From Pseudomonadota bacterium (GTDB lineage Bacteria; Desulfobacterota; Desulfobulbia; Desulfobulbales; Desulfocapsaceae), in contig JAEYNP010000013.1 in NCBI GenBank assembly GCA_023412495.1, positions 1 through 64,000 of the forward strand: DNA of 64,000 nt, in the 5' to 3' direction. Made by a program: the position numbers and the translations under genes. Shown here one piece after another: positions 9,321-17,104 of the stretch (within the stretch, counting starts at the first letter, position 1; each line of letters begins with the position of its first letter). Under the pieces are notes generated by a model. It had not been told where the DNA came from. It made no database searches and worked only from the letters and a program-made list of their open reading frames with translations.

Positions 9321-10317
9321 TCGACTCATTGAAACCTTCGAAAAAAACGAAGAGGCGGTGCTCTGCGCCATCGTCCGCAACCACGGCTCGGCGCCTCGGA
9401 CCTCCGGGGCGCGGATGATTGTCCTGGGGGACGGGTCCATCTGCGGCAGCGTCGGCGGCGGCGCTCTGGAAGGGGCCTGCCAGGCCAAGGCCGCTGAGCT
9501 TTTTCAGGGGAAAGCCTCCTTCGCCGAACTGCACTTTGCGCTGAACGCCGCCTCCGCCGCGGAGCAGGGCATGGTCTGCGGCGGCAGCGTCTCGGTTTTG
9601 CTGCACCGCGTCGGCCCCGACAAGCTGCCCCTCTTTTGGCGGCTGCAGGATGAATACCAGCGAGGGAAACGGCCGATACTCCTTACCGCGCTGCCCAAGG
9701 GGGAACTCCCGCCCACCCTGGCCCTGCTCGGCACCGGCGAAGAGAGCGATCTCCCGGCCGAGCTGCAGGCGGAGATCCTCCGCAAGTTTCGGCGGGCGCC
9801 CTTTCTCCTCGAATACGACGGCCTGGAAGTCTTCGTCGAACCGCTGGTCCACCCCGGCCGGGTGCACCTGGCCGGTGCGGGCCATGTCGCATACGCCGTG
9901 GCGGGGATAGCCGCCCTCGTCGGCTTCGAGGTGGTGGTGATGGACGACCGCCAGGAGTTCGCCAACAAAGAGCGCTATCCCCTGGCCCGCGAGGTGCGGG
10001 TCCTGGAATCCTTCGATAACTGCATCGGCAAGCTGGGCCCCGACGATTACCTGATCATCGTCACCCGCGGCCACCTCCACGACCGGGAGGTGCTGGCCCA
10101 GGCGCTCAGGACCTCCGCCGGCTATATCGGCATGATCGGCAGCAGGCGCAAGCGGGCGGCCGTCTACGAGTCACTGCGCCAGGAAGGCTTTACCGATGCC
10201 GATTTAGACAGGGTGAACTGCCCCATCGGCCTGTCCATCGGCGCCGACACCCCGGAAGAGATCGCGCTCAGCATCGTCGCCGAACTGGTGCAGGTCCGGG
10301 CGGGCAAGAGCGAATGA
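9304..10317 (+). CDS. XdhC-like Mo enzyme maturation factor (DVU_1552-like)
   Basis: A 337-residue XdhC/CoxI family protein. The N-terminal domain has the family signature AIVRNHGSAPRTSGARMIV and GSVGGGALEGAC. The C-terminal domain is a Rossmann fold (VHLAGAGHVAYAVAGIA) with the GMIGSRRKRAAVY signature near residue 280. XdhC proteins bind the finished molybdenum cofactor, support its sulfuration and insert it into xanthine-oxidase-family enzymes. Mop is the only such enzyme in the window, so it is the likely client. The start at 9304 has GGGAGAA just upstream and lies 17 bases inside the preceding gene. Confidence 0.9.
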   Translation: MQHILDRLIETFEKNEEAVLCAIVRNHGSAPRTSGARMIVLGDGSICGSVGGGALEGACQAKAAELFQGKASFAELHFALNAASAAEQGMVCGGSVSVLLHRVGPDKLPLFWRLQDEYQRGKRPILLTALPKGELPPTLALLGTGEESDLPAELQAEILRKFRRAPFLLEYDGLEVFVEPLVHPGRVHLAGAGHVAYAVAGIAALVGFEVVVMDDRQEFANKERYPLAREVRVLESFDNCIGKLGPDDYLIIVTRGHLHDREVLAQALRTSAGYIGMIGSRRKRAAVYESLRQEGFTDADLDRVNCPIGLSIGADTPEEIALSIVAELVQVRAGKSE

Positions 10318-11414
10318 GACTTACGGCGGTCATCCTGGCGGCGGGTTATTCCTCGCGAATGGAGGGTTTCAAGCCGTTGATGGAGCTGGGCGGCCGGAGC
10401 CTCCTGGCCCTTTGCGCGGATCTTTTTCGCGGAGCGGCAGCTGAACCCGTCGTCGTTAGCGGCCATCGCGGAGAAGAGGTCGAAGCCGAGGCGGCAAGGC
10501 TCGGCCTTGCTACCGTCCGCAATCCCCACTTCGACCGCGGCATGTATTCCTCTGTCCGCGCCGCCCTGTCGCTGCTCGCCCGGATCGACGGCTTTTTCCT
10601 GATGCCGGTGGACATTCCCCTCGTCCGGCCCTCGACCGTCCGCGCACTGGCCGCCGCCTTTGACGGGGAGTCGGTGCTTTTCCCATCGTTCGACGGGCAG
10701 CGCGGCCATCCGCCCCTCATCCCGGCACGTCTCGTCGCCGACATCCTCGCCTACGACGGCGCAGGCGGCCTGAAGGTCCTCCTGGAACAACAGCCAAACC
10801 GAGACGTGCCGGTCTGGGACCGGGGGATTCTGCTTGATGCCGATACGCCCGAGGACTTTGCCAGGCTCGCCCAGCGGTTTGAACGCCTCTCGATCGGCGA
10901 ACCGGAGGAGGCCCTGGCCCTCGCCCGCCTCGCCATGCCGGAGAAGGGGGTGGCCCATGGCCTGGCCGTTTCCCTTGTAGCCGAAGCGCTCGGCCGGGAA
11001 TTGAATCGCCACGGCTATCTCCTCGACCTGGACCTTCTCCGTAACGCCGCCCTCCTCCATGACATCGCCAAAGGGCAGCTGCAGCACGAGGCCCGGGGCG
11101 CGGAACTGCTGACCGAACTGGGCCTCGAGGGCCTCTCGGAGAGCGTCGCCGCCCACCGCGACGCGGTGCCTCCCGCCTCGGGACTGCTGACGGAGAAGGA
11201 GGTTGTCTGCCTCGCCGACAAGCTGGTCAGGGGGAGATTTCGCGTCTCGGTTCGCCGACGTTTTACCGAAAAGCTCGAGCAATACTCCGAAGACAGCGAG
11301 GCCTGCCGGGCCATCCGCGACCGCCTCGCCAAGGCCCTGACCCTGGAATCGCTGATGCAAAAGGCCGCCGGACGCAGCGTTGCCGAGATCCTCGATGACG
11401 TCGAGTTGGGATGA
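10314..11414 (+). CDS. MobA/MocA-like NTP transferase fused to HD domain (DVU_1551-like)
   Basis: A 366-residue two-domain protein. Residues 1-195 form a MobA/MocA-type nucleotidyltransferase with AVILAAGYSSRM, then KPLMELGG and the metal site MPVDIPLV. Such enzymes attach CMP or GMP to molybdopterin; a cytosine dinucleotide cofactor, as in Mop, is the expected product (inference). Residues 205-330 form an HD phosphohydrolase-type domain with AALLHDIAKG near residue 245. The role of the HD domain is unknown. The gene overlaps both neighbours by 4 bases. Confidence 0.85.
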   Translation: MRLTAVILAAGYSSRMEGFKPLMELGGRSLLALCADLFRGAAAEPVVVSGHRGEEVEAEAARLGLATVRNPHFDRGMYSSVRAALSLLARIDGFFLMPVDIPLVRPSTVRALAAAFDGESVLFPSFDGQRGHPPLIPARLVADILAYDGAGGLKVLLEQQPNRDVPVWDRGILLDADTPEDFARLAQRFERLSIGEPEEALALARLAMPEKGVAHGLAVSLVAEALGRELNRHGYLLDLDLLRNAALLHDIAKGQLQHEARGAELLTELGLEGLSESVAAHRDAVPPASGLLTEKEVVCLADKLVRGRFRVSVRRRFTEKLEQYSEDSEACRAIRDRLAKALTLESLMQKAAGRSVAEILDDVELG

Positions 11415-12034
11415 GCACCATCTATCTCATCCGTCACGGGGAGATCCCCCAATCCCGGCCGCGCCGTTTCGTCGGCGGGCAGGACCTGCCCCTCACCGAC
11501 AACGGCCGGGCCCAGATCGCCCGTCTTGCGCAGACTCTCGGCGACCGCGCAATAAAAAAAATATTGTGCAGCACGCTTTGCCGCTCCGTGGAGAGCGCCC
11601 GCATCCTCGCCCTCCACCTGGGGCTCGAAACCGCACAAGAACTGTCCGAGTTCCGTGAGATCGGCCTCGGGGCGTGGGAAGGTTTGACCGTCGATGAGGT
11701 CCGCGCCAGCTTTCCCGGGTGCTACGAGGCACGAGGCAGGAATATCGCGGCCTTTCGGCCCGAGGGCGGCGAGAGTTTCGCCGACCTCCAGGCCCGTGCC
11801 TGGCCGGCGTTCCTGGCCGCCACGGCCAACGAAGACGAACGGCTGGCGATCGTCGCCCACGCCGGGGTCAACCGGGTCCTGCTCTGCCGGATCCTGGGGA
11901 TGCCGCTCGAAAATCTCTTTCTGCTGGAACAGCACTACGGCTGCCTGAATGTGGTACATCGAGAGCAGGCCGGCTTCAGGGTGGAGAGCATCAACATAAT
12001 AGAATTCAGAAGCCAGAAGACAGAAGACAGATAG
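11411..12034 (+). CDS. Histidine phosphatase family protein
   Basis: A 207-residue phosphoglycerate-mutase-like phosphatase. The catalytic IYLIRHGE is at the N-terminus, GGQDLPLTDNGRAQ follows, and the second histidine lies in IVAHAGVNR near residue 155. It resembles CobC/alpha-ribazole phosphatase and sugar phosphatases. As the last gene of the mop accessory operon it may remove a phosphate from a cofactor intermediate; this is inference. The C-terminal residues (SQKTEDR) are encoded by a GAAGACA repeat that also forms the end of an unrelated gene at 54.5 kb, so the natural C-terminus may have been replaced. Confidence 0.85.
   Translation: MSTIYLIRHGEIPQSRPRRFVGGQDLPLTDNGRAQIARLAQTLGDRAIKKILCSTLCRSVESARILALHLGLETAQELSEFREIGLGAWEGLTVDEVRASFPGCYEARGRNIAAFRPEGGESFADLQARAWPAFLAATANEDERLAIVAHAGVNRVLLCRILGMPLENLFLLEQHYGCLNVVHREQAGFRVESINIIEFRSQKTEDR
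12007..12033 (+). repeat. GAAGACA short tandem repeat, copy 1
   Basis: The tract AGCCAGAAGACAGAAGACAG repeats a 7-8 base unit across the 3' end of the phosphatase gene, up to its stop codon. The same tract recurs at 54493-54528, and its complement at 54797-54830. Confidence 0.75.
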
Positions 12035-12207
12035 TTTGGCCGCTGAAGGCGACACTTCTTTCCCGGCTTCCTGCTATTCCGCCTGCCGATTTTACCCGCA
12101 AGTCGCCTCGCCTGGAAGGTAACTGCCGCCGCTTTACATCGTCCCGATGATGATTTATGTTCTGGTCCAAGTTTTTCAACATGAAACTCAACATACGGAA
12201 TACGATA

Positions 12208-12606
12208 ATGGCAAAGAAGAAGGCGCTCGCCGGCTCGAGCAAGACCGTGGCGAAACTGAAGGAAAAAAAGGCGACGAAAATCGAACCGACGGCCGATAAG
12301 TCGGCCGAGGGGCCGGCCGATCAGCCAGCCCTCCAGGCAATGGTCTGGTACAGGGAGGAACACTACGAACAGCTCCGGGCGATCTTTGACGACGCCCACC
12401 TGCTGCCGCCCACCTACCGGGACTGGCTGAGCCGGGCCGAGGCGAAGAAGGCCGAGGTCGAGGCGGCCGGCGATCAGGTGATGAAGGTCTTCATCGATCC
12501 GGAAACCTTTCCGGAGTGGTGCGAGAAAAAGGGCTTGCCGAAGGATGCCGAGGCCAGGACCCAACTGGCGCTGGAGGTTGCCCAGGCGAGGTCGTTCAGC
12601 CTTTAA
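12208..12606 (+). CDS. Conserved-looking hypothetical protein
   Basis: I do not recognise this 132-residue protein. The first 45 residues are Lys/Ala-rich and probably disordered. The rest is predicted helical, with WYREEHYEQLRAIFDDAHLLPPTYRDWLSRAE and a later FPEWCEKKGLPKD. It has no signal peptide, membrane segment or metal motif. I chose the ATG at 12208 because the basic low-complexity leader begins there; the longer frame back to 12157 adds an unlikely hydrophobic start. A 173-base gap separates it from the phosphatase, so it may have its own promoter. Confidence 0.65.
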   Translation: MAKKKALAGSSKTVAKLKEKKATKIEPTADKSAEGPADQPALQAMVWYREEHYEQLRAIFDDAHLLPPTYRDWLSRAEAKKAEVEAAGDQVMKVFIDPETFPEWCEKKGLPKDAEARTQLALEVAQARSFSL

Positions 12607-12624
12607 CGAAACAGTACGAAACAG

Positions 12625-12687
12625 TACTGAGTGCTGAGTACTGAGTACTGAGTATCAATCACTCAGTACTCAGCACTCAGCACTCTT
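12625..12687. repeat. Inverted AGTACTGAGT repeat, copy 2
   Basis: GTGCTGAGTACTGAGTACTGAGT faces ACTCAGTACTCAGCACTCAG units across a 7-base loop. It belongs to the same family as 2852-2939. It lies between two convergent genes and may serve as a two-way transcription stop. Confidence 0.8.
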
Positions 12688-12705
12688 CACTCATCACTCA
12701 ATCCT

Positions 12706-14592
12706 TCACTCCTCCCGAAAAAACCCGATGCTGGCCGAAGAGAGCACCACCAACACCGAGCCGATGTTGTGGACCACCGCGCCCATGATGGGCGAGATCA
12801 CTCCGCTGGCGCCCGCCAGCACGGAAACGAGGTTGAAGACCAGGCCGAAGGCGATGTTCAGCTTGATGATGAAGAGCATCCGGCGGCTGAGCGATATCAA
12901 AAACGGCAGTTTGGCGATGTCGTCGCCCATCAGGGCAATATCGGCGGTCTCGAGCGCCACCTCGGTCCCCTTGGCCCCCATGGCGATGCCGGTATCGGCC
13001 ACGGCGAGGGCCGGGGCGTCGTTGATGCCGTCGCCGACGTAGATGATCCTCGCCCCGCCCTGCTGCTTCTCCCGGATGACCCGCAGCTTGTCGTCCGGCT
13101 TCAGCCCCGACCACAGCCGGCTGATGCCCACCTGCCGGCCCACCAGGTCCACCGATTTCTCATGATCGCCTGAGAGGATGCCTATTTCCGTCATGCCCAG
13201 CTTTTCCAACTCGGTCACGATCCTGCGCGCCCCCGGTCGCACGCGGTCGGATACGCTCAAAAAACCGAGGGGCTTCTTGTCGCGGTAGACCATGAGGGGC
13301 GTCGATCCCTGCTCCTTGATCGCCTGCAGCCGGGATAACAGCGGCACGGGCACTCCCCCCAGACCGCCGTTGAGATAGACGCTCCCCACCTCCACCAGGT
13401 TGCCGTTTACGCTGCCACGGACCCCGAGACCGATCTCGGCGAAGAGATCGCGGGCCGCGTCGATGGTGATCCTGGCATAGTGGGCCGCCTGAATCACCGC
13501 CCGGGCAAGCGGGTGGGTGGAGTTGCACTCGACGCTCGCGGCATGGCCGAGGAGGTCATCCCTCTCGATGCCCTCCGACGGGACGATATCCTCCACCCGC
13601 GGATTACCCTCGGTCAAGGTACCGGTCTTGTCGAAAAAGACGGTATCGGCCAGCGCGACATTCTCGATATGCTGGCCGCCCTTGACCAGAATTCCCGCCC
13701 GCGCGGCCCGGCCGATGGCGGCCACCGTGGCGGTGGGGACGGCAAGGATCAAGGCGCAGGGGCAGCCGACGATGAGGATGGCCACCGCCCGGCTGAAGTC
13801 GCCGGTAACCAACCAGGCGATGCCCGCGCAGCTCAGGATCAGGGGGGTGAAATACTTGGCGAAGCGGTCGATGAAGGCGATGGTCTTCGGCTTGTGGGCC
13901 TCGGCCTCGGTGACCAGCCGGATCACCTGGCCGAGCGTGGTGTCTTCCCCGACTCGCTCGGCCCTGATCTGCAGGAGGCCGTTATGATTGAGGGTGCCGG
14001 CGTAGACCGGATCGCCCGCCTTTTTCTCGCGAGGCATCGGCTCGCCGGTGATGGCCGATTCGTCAAGCGACGAAGCCCCCTCCGTCACCACCCCGTCCAC
14101 CGGCACCTGCTCGCCGGGCTTGACCAGAATCATATCGCCGACCCGCACCTCTTCCACCAGCACCGTCTTCGACGTGCCGCCCACGAGAACCGTGGCTTTT
14201 TTCGGAGAAACCTTGATCAAAGTCTGGATCGATTTGCGCGCCGATTCGGCGGTGGCCTCTTCGACAAGTGCGCCCAACACCATGATGGTGCTGACTACCG
14301 CTGCGGTGAGGAATTCTCCGGCGACAAGACTGGCGATGATGGCGAGCGACAGCAGCTCGTCGACATTCACCCGCTTCTCCAGGAGGCCCCGCACTGCTCC
14401 GATGATGACCGGCAGGCCGTTGATGGCCACGGAGGCAAGGATGAGCATCCGGCTGACCATGATCAGGTCCGGAGCAAAATTTTCCACGAGAAACCCAACA
14501 AAGGCCAGCAGAGCCCCGAAACCCACTTTCAAAAAATCCCTGCTCTGCAGCAGTTCCTCGTACACACCGAGCCTGGTGAATCGGCCAATCAT
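12706..14592 (-). CDS. Heavy-metal P1B-type ATPase
   Basis: A 628-residue metal-exporting ATPase of the inner membrane. It has the intramembrane CPC motif (VGCPCALILAVPT near residue 275), the phosphorylation site DKTGT near 322, the HP motif in STHPLARAV near 365 and the hinge GDGINDAPAL near 520. It lacks an N-terminal HMA metal-binding domain and starts directly in the first helix pair. The C-terminal helices carry AVVHNIGSVLVVLSSA. The CPC signature fits Cu+, Zn2+, Cd2+ or Pb2+; the sequence alone does not decide. GAGGGAG lies 10 bases before the ATG. The CsoR-like repressor gene just upstream on the same strand suggests Cu+ export. Confidence 0.88.
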   Translation of the reverse strand: MIGRFTRLGVYEELLQSRDFLKVGFGALLAFVGFLVENFAPDLIMVSRMLILASVAINGLPVIIGAVRGLLEKRVNVDELLSLAIIASLVAGEFLTAAVVSTIMVLGALVEEATAESARKSIQTLIKVSPKKATVLVGGTSKTVLVEEVRVGDMILVKPGEQVPVDGVVTEGASSLDESAITGEPMPREKKAGDPVYAGTLNHNGLLQIRAERVGEDTTLGQVIRLVTEAEAHKPKTIAFIDRFAKYFTPLILSCAGIAWLVTGDFSRAVAILIVGCPCALILAVPTATVAAIGRAARAGILVKGGQHIENVALADTVFFDKTGTLTEGNPRVEDIVPSEGIERDDLLGHAASVECNSTHPLARAVIQAAHYARITIDAARDLFAEIGLGVRGSVNGNLVEVGSVYLNGGLGGVPVPLLSRLQAIKEQGSTPLMVYRDKKPLGFLSVSDRVRPGARRIVTELEKLGMTEIGILSGDHEKSVDLVGRQVGISRLWSGLKPDDKLRVIREKQQGGARIIYVGDGINDAPALAVADTGIAMGAKGTEVALETADIALMGDDIAKLPFLISLSRRMLFIIKLNIAFGLVFNLVSVLAGASGVISPIMGAVVHNIGSVLVVLSSASIGFFREE

Positions 14593-14784
14593 ATACAGCT
14601 ACTCCCTCTATAAAGGTATTTTTTGATTAGGCGCGCTTGATGCGCATGCGACAAAGACCAAGGATCAACAGCGCGAATGGGGTCCGGCTCATCCGGGTTC
14701 AAATATTGCCCACATTACCTTTCGAACCCGATAGCGAGACCGATACCGATTTCAAGCGTACAGCAACAAACCCAAGACGTGGAA

Positions 14785-15057
14785 TCACCTGATCTTCTCC
14801 AGATGTTCCAGCAGCTCGTCGATCAGTCTCTCGTCGTGCTCGACCATGGATTTGGCGATGCAGCCGCGCAGGTGATCGCCGATGACCTGCATCCAGACGC
14901 CGCGCAGGGCGCCGGTAGCGGAGTTGATCTGCCGCAGCACCTCGATGCAGTCCCTGTCCTCCTCCACCATGGTGCAAAGGCTCCGCACCTGGCCCTCGAT
15001 CCGCCGCAAGCGTTTGACTATACGTTCTTTATCCTGATCCGTTCCGCAAAGACTCAT
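14785..15057 (-). CDS. CsoR/RcnR-family metal-sensing repressor
   Basis: A 90-residue all-helical DUF156 protein. The CsoR fingerprint is present: Cys in EEDRDC, then His and Cys in GDHLRGC, the C-H-C ligand set that binds Cu(I) in CsoR. RcnR would have a His at the last position. The ATG at 15057 has GGAGGGG 8 bases upstream, and it removes a 9-residue extension. It lies 192 bases upstream of the metal ATPase on the same strand, and a palindromic operator precedes it, so it probably represses both genes until metal binds. Confidence 0.88.
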   Translation of the reverse strand: MSLCGTDQDKERIVKRLRRIEGQVRSLCTMVEEDRDCIEVLRQINSATGALRGVWMQVIGDHLRGCIAKSMVEHDERLIDELLEHLEKIR

Positions 15058-15095
15058 TCGCTTTTCCCCTCCCCGGGCTCTCAAACTTTTTATAG

Positions 15096-15118
15096 TATAT
15101 AGGGGTATACCCTATATA
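15096..15118. promoter_or_regulatory. CsoR-type palindromic operator
   Basis: TATATAGGG and CCCTATATA are perfect 9-base inverted arms around the spacer GTATA. The GGG-TATA-CCC core is what CsoR operators look like. It lies 39 bases before the repressor start codon, and its AT-rich arms overlap a likely -10 region, so bound repressor would block its own promoter. Confidence 0.85.
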
Positions 15119-15507
15119 CAGAGGAAACAAAATCATTTTCTGAAATGAATTTCAATCCTGCTCATGGCTTGAAAAAGCCGTAAAAATGCTCCAATCCGTG
15201 GGATGGGCTCTGGAAAAAGTTCGATATACGAGGCGTAGTGTCTGAAACGGTGCTTTGGTAGTTCTTGGCGTCATACGGCCTGACAGGCGTCGAGGTCCCC
15301 TCTCAGGAGGGAACCGCAGGCGCACGCATGCCGGGAAAAGACGAACTTGCCTGGGGATAATTAAGACACATAATTTTAATATATTTCTTGTCCCCGACTC
15401 TTTGTTCCTTTCGTCAACTGCTACCGGTCGGCAAGGAAAAATCCGATCACGGCGTCGATGAGACTGCCCTGCAAGATTGTTATCACTTTCTTACCGGAGA
15501 ATCGATT
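15119..15507. other. Intergenic region, no gene seen
   Basis: This 389-base divergent region between the repressor and the GAF kinase has no open frame with a credible start and no RNA gene that I recognise. It is less GC-rich than its surroundings near 15360-15400, where a promoter for the kinase could lie. Confidence 0.5.
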
Positions 15508-16875
15508 ATGGAAGCTGAACGCCCCTCACATTTAAAAGATCCCGCCCGGCTGGCTGCTCTCCATGCCATAGCCCTGATGGATACGCCCACAGAAGAGGCC
15601 TTCGACCGTCTGGCCCGGCTGGTGACGATTTGCCTGGACGTACCGATCGCGCTGGTAACGCTTATCGATGCCGAACGGGAATTCCTGAAGAGCTCTATCG
15701 GCCTGCCCGAGCCCTGGGCCTCGCGCCGCGAGATTCCCTTCACCCACTCCTTCTGCATCTACAACCGGGTCGCGGGGCAACCGCTGGTGATCGAGGATGC
15801 CCGGCAACACCCGCTTTTCAAGGACAGCCCTGCGATCTGGGAACTCGGTGTGATATCCTATCTGGGCTTCCCGCTGGTGACCCCCGACGGCTACGTCATA
15901 GGGACCTTCTGCGCCATTGACACGAGGCCGCGCCAATGGACTTCCAAGGAAATAGCCATTATCCGCGATCTGACAGGAGGGGTGATGGCAGAGATCCACC
16001 TGCGCACGGAAATACGGGCGAAAAATCTGGCCGAGGCGCAACGCAACGGGCTCAGCGAACTCAACGAACAGCTGCGCGTGGAGATAGCAGCGCGTAAGGA
16101 GGCCGAAGGACAGTTGCAGCTACTCAATGCCGAGTTGGAAACGAGGGTCGAGGAACGTACCCGGGAACTGCAGGAAACCCAATTACGGTATCTGCATGCC
16201 GAGAAGCTTTCGGCGATCTGCAAACTCTCCGCCTCACTCGCCCATGAATTCAATAACCCCCTGCAGAGTGTCCTGACCATTCTCAGCGGCTTGAAAAAAA
16301 GCACTCTCAATGACGAGGACAGAAGACTGCTCGAGCTGGCCCTCAAGGAAAGCCACCGGATGAAAGACCTGATACGCAGCCTGCAGGACTTTCAGGGTCC
16401 ACCGTCGGGCGAGAGGGTTTTTGTGGATGTGCATGCCTCCCTCAATGCCGTGCTGATGCTCTACAAGAGCGATTTACAACGAAAAAGAATTTCGACGGTC
16501 TTGAACTTCGCCGAAAATATGCCCCTGGTCAGGGCTGTCCCTGGACAGATCAAACAACTCTTCTGGAATCTGTTGGACAATGCGGCGGATGCGATCCACG
16601 AAGGCGGAGTCATAACCATCAACACCCGCCATTATGACAAGATCGTCGCCGTTGACATCAAGGACACGGGCATCGGCATCCCCCCCGTCGACATCGACCG
16701 GATATTCCAGCCCTTCTACACTACCAAGCCTGTGGTCAAAGGCACCGGCCTCGGTCTATCGATCTGCCATGGAATCGTCCTGAATCATCGGGGGGAGATC
16801 CGAGTCGATAGCGAGCCGGGAAAAGGCTCGACCTTCACCGTCGTATTGCCGGTGGATGAGGGGCGGAGCCAATGA
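15508..16875 (+). CDS. GAF-domain sensor histidine kinase
   Basis: A 455-residue soluble kinase without membrane segments. Residues 10-165 are a GAF domain (FDRLARLVTICLDVPIALVTLID and SFCIYNR), a coiled coil covers about 170-225, and the HisKA box is ASLAHEFNNPLQSV near residue 245. The ATPase domain has LLDNAADAI, DTGIGIP and GTGLGLSICHGI. GAF domains of this type sense small ligands or redox state in the cytoplasm. GGAGA lies 9 bases before the ATG at 15508, so I prefer it to the upstream frame. No response regulator is adjacent, so its partner is elsewhere. Confidence 0.88.
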   Translation: MEAERPSHLKDPARLAALHAIALMDTPTEEAFDRLARLVTICLDVPIALVTLIDAEREFLKSSIGLPEPWASRREIPFTHSFCIYNRVAGQPLVIEDARQHPLFKDSPAIWELGVISYLGFPLVTPDGYVIGTFCAIDTRPRQWTSKEIAIIRDLTGGVMAEIHLRTEIRAKNLAEAQRNGLSELNEQLRVEIAARKEAEGQLQLLNAELETRVEERTRELQETQLRYLHAEKLSAICKLSASLAHEFNNPLQSVLTILSGLKKSTLNDEDRRLLELALKESHRMKDLIRSLQDFQGPPSGERVFVDVHASLNAVLMLYKSDLQRKRISTVLNFAENMPLVRAVPGQIKQLFWNLLDNAADAIHEGGVITINTRHYDKIVAVDIKDTGIGIPPVDIDRIFQPFYTTKPVVKGTGLGLSICHGIVLNHRGEIRVDSEPGKGSTFTVVLPVDEGRSQ

Positions 16876-16921
16876 ATATCAGCGGGGGCGGGCAATGGCG
16901 GAAACGGCAAGAGTGACGCAG

Positions 16922-16997
16922 TGGTGGACCGCGTAGGGATCGAACCTACGACCTGACGATTAAGAGTCGCCTGCTCTACCAGCTGAGCTAGCGGTCC
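16922..16997 (-). tRNA. tRNA-Lys (anticodon CUU)
   Basis: Read on the minus strand, the acceptor arm GGACCGC pairs with GCGGTCC, followed by discriminator A and an encoded CCA. The D arm has AGCTCAGCTGGTAGAGC. The anticodon loop CTCTTAA gives CUU for lysine. The T arm carries GTAGGTTCGATCCCTAC. It is 76 bases and fully canonical. Confidence 0.96.
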
Positions 16998-17047
16998 GCC
17001 CGAATGATTTCGTATATTATACGCCCGAATGATTTCGTATGTTATAC
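16998..17047 (-). promoter_or_regulatory. Tandem 25-bp repeat carrying the tRNA promoter
   Basis: Two adjacent 25-base units (GCCCGAATGATTTCGTAT followed by ATTATAC or GTTATAC) differ at one base. On the minus strand each contains a -10-like hexamer, TATAAT in the unit nearer the tRNA and TATAAC in the other. The first lies 19 bases from the tRNA 5' end, a normal distance for a tRNA promoter. Confidence 0.6.
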
Positions 17048-17104
17048 CATAGAAAGAACAGAATTACCAGTTAGGCTTTCACTCTTTCCGGGCCCCGAGC
17101 TTTC

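Noticed and set aside
15255..15461. Small gene upstream of the GAF kinase
   Set aside because: It has no ribosome site, and its composition is arginine-rich translation of non-coding GC-rich DNA.
16922..17047. Integrated-element attachment site at the tRNA
   Set aside because: The tandem repeat is upstream of the tRNA 5' end and does not duplicate tRNA sequence, and no integrase gene is near.
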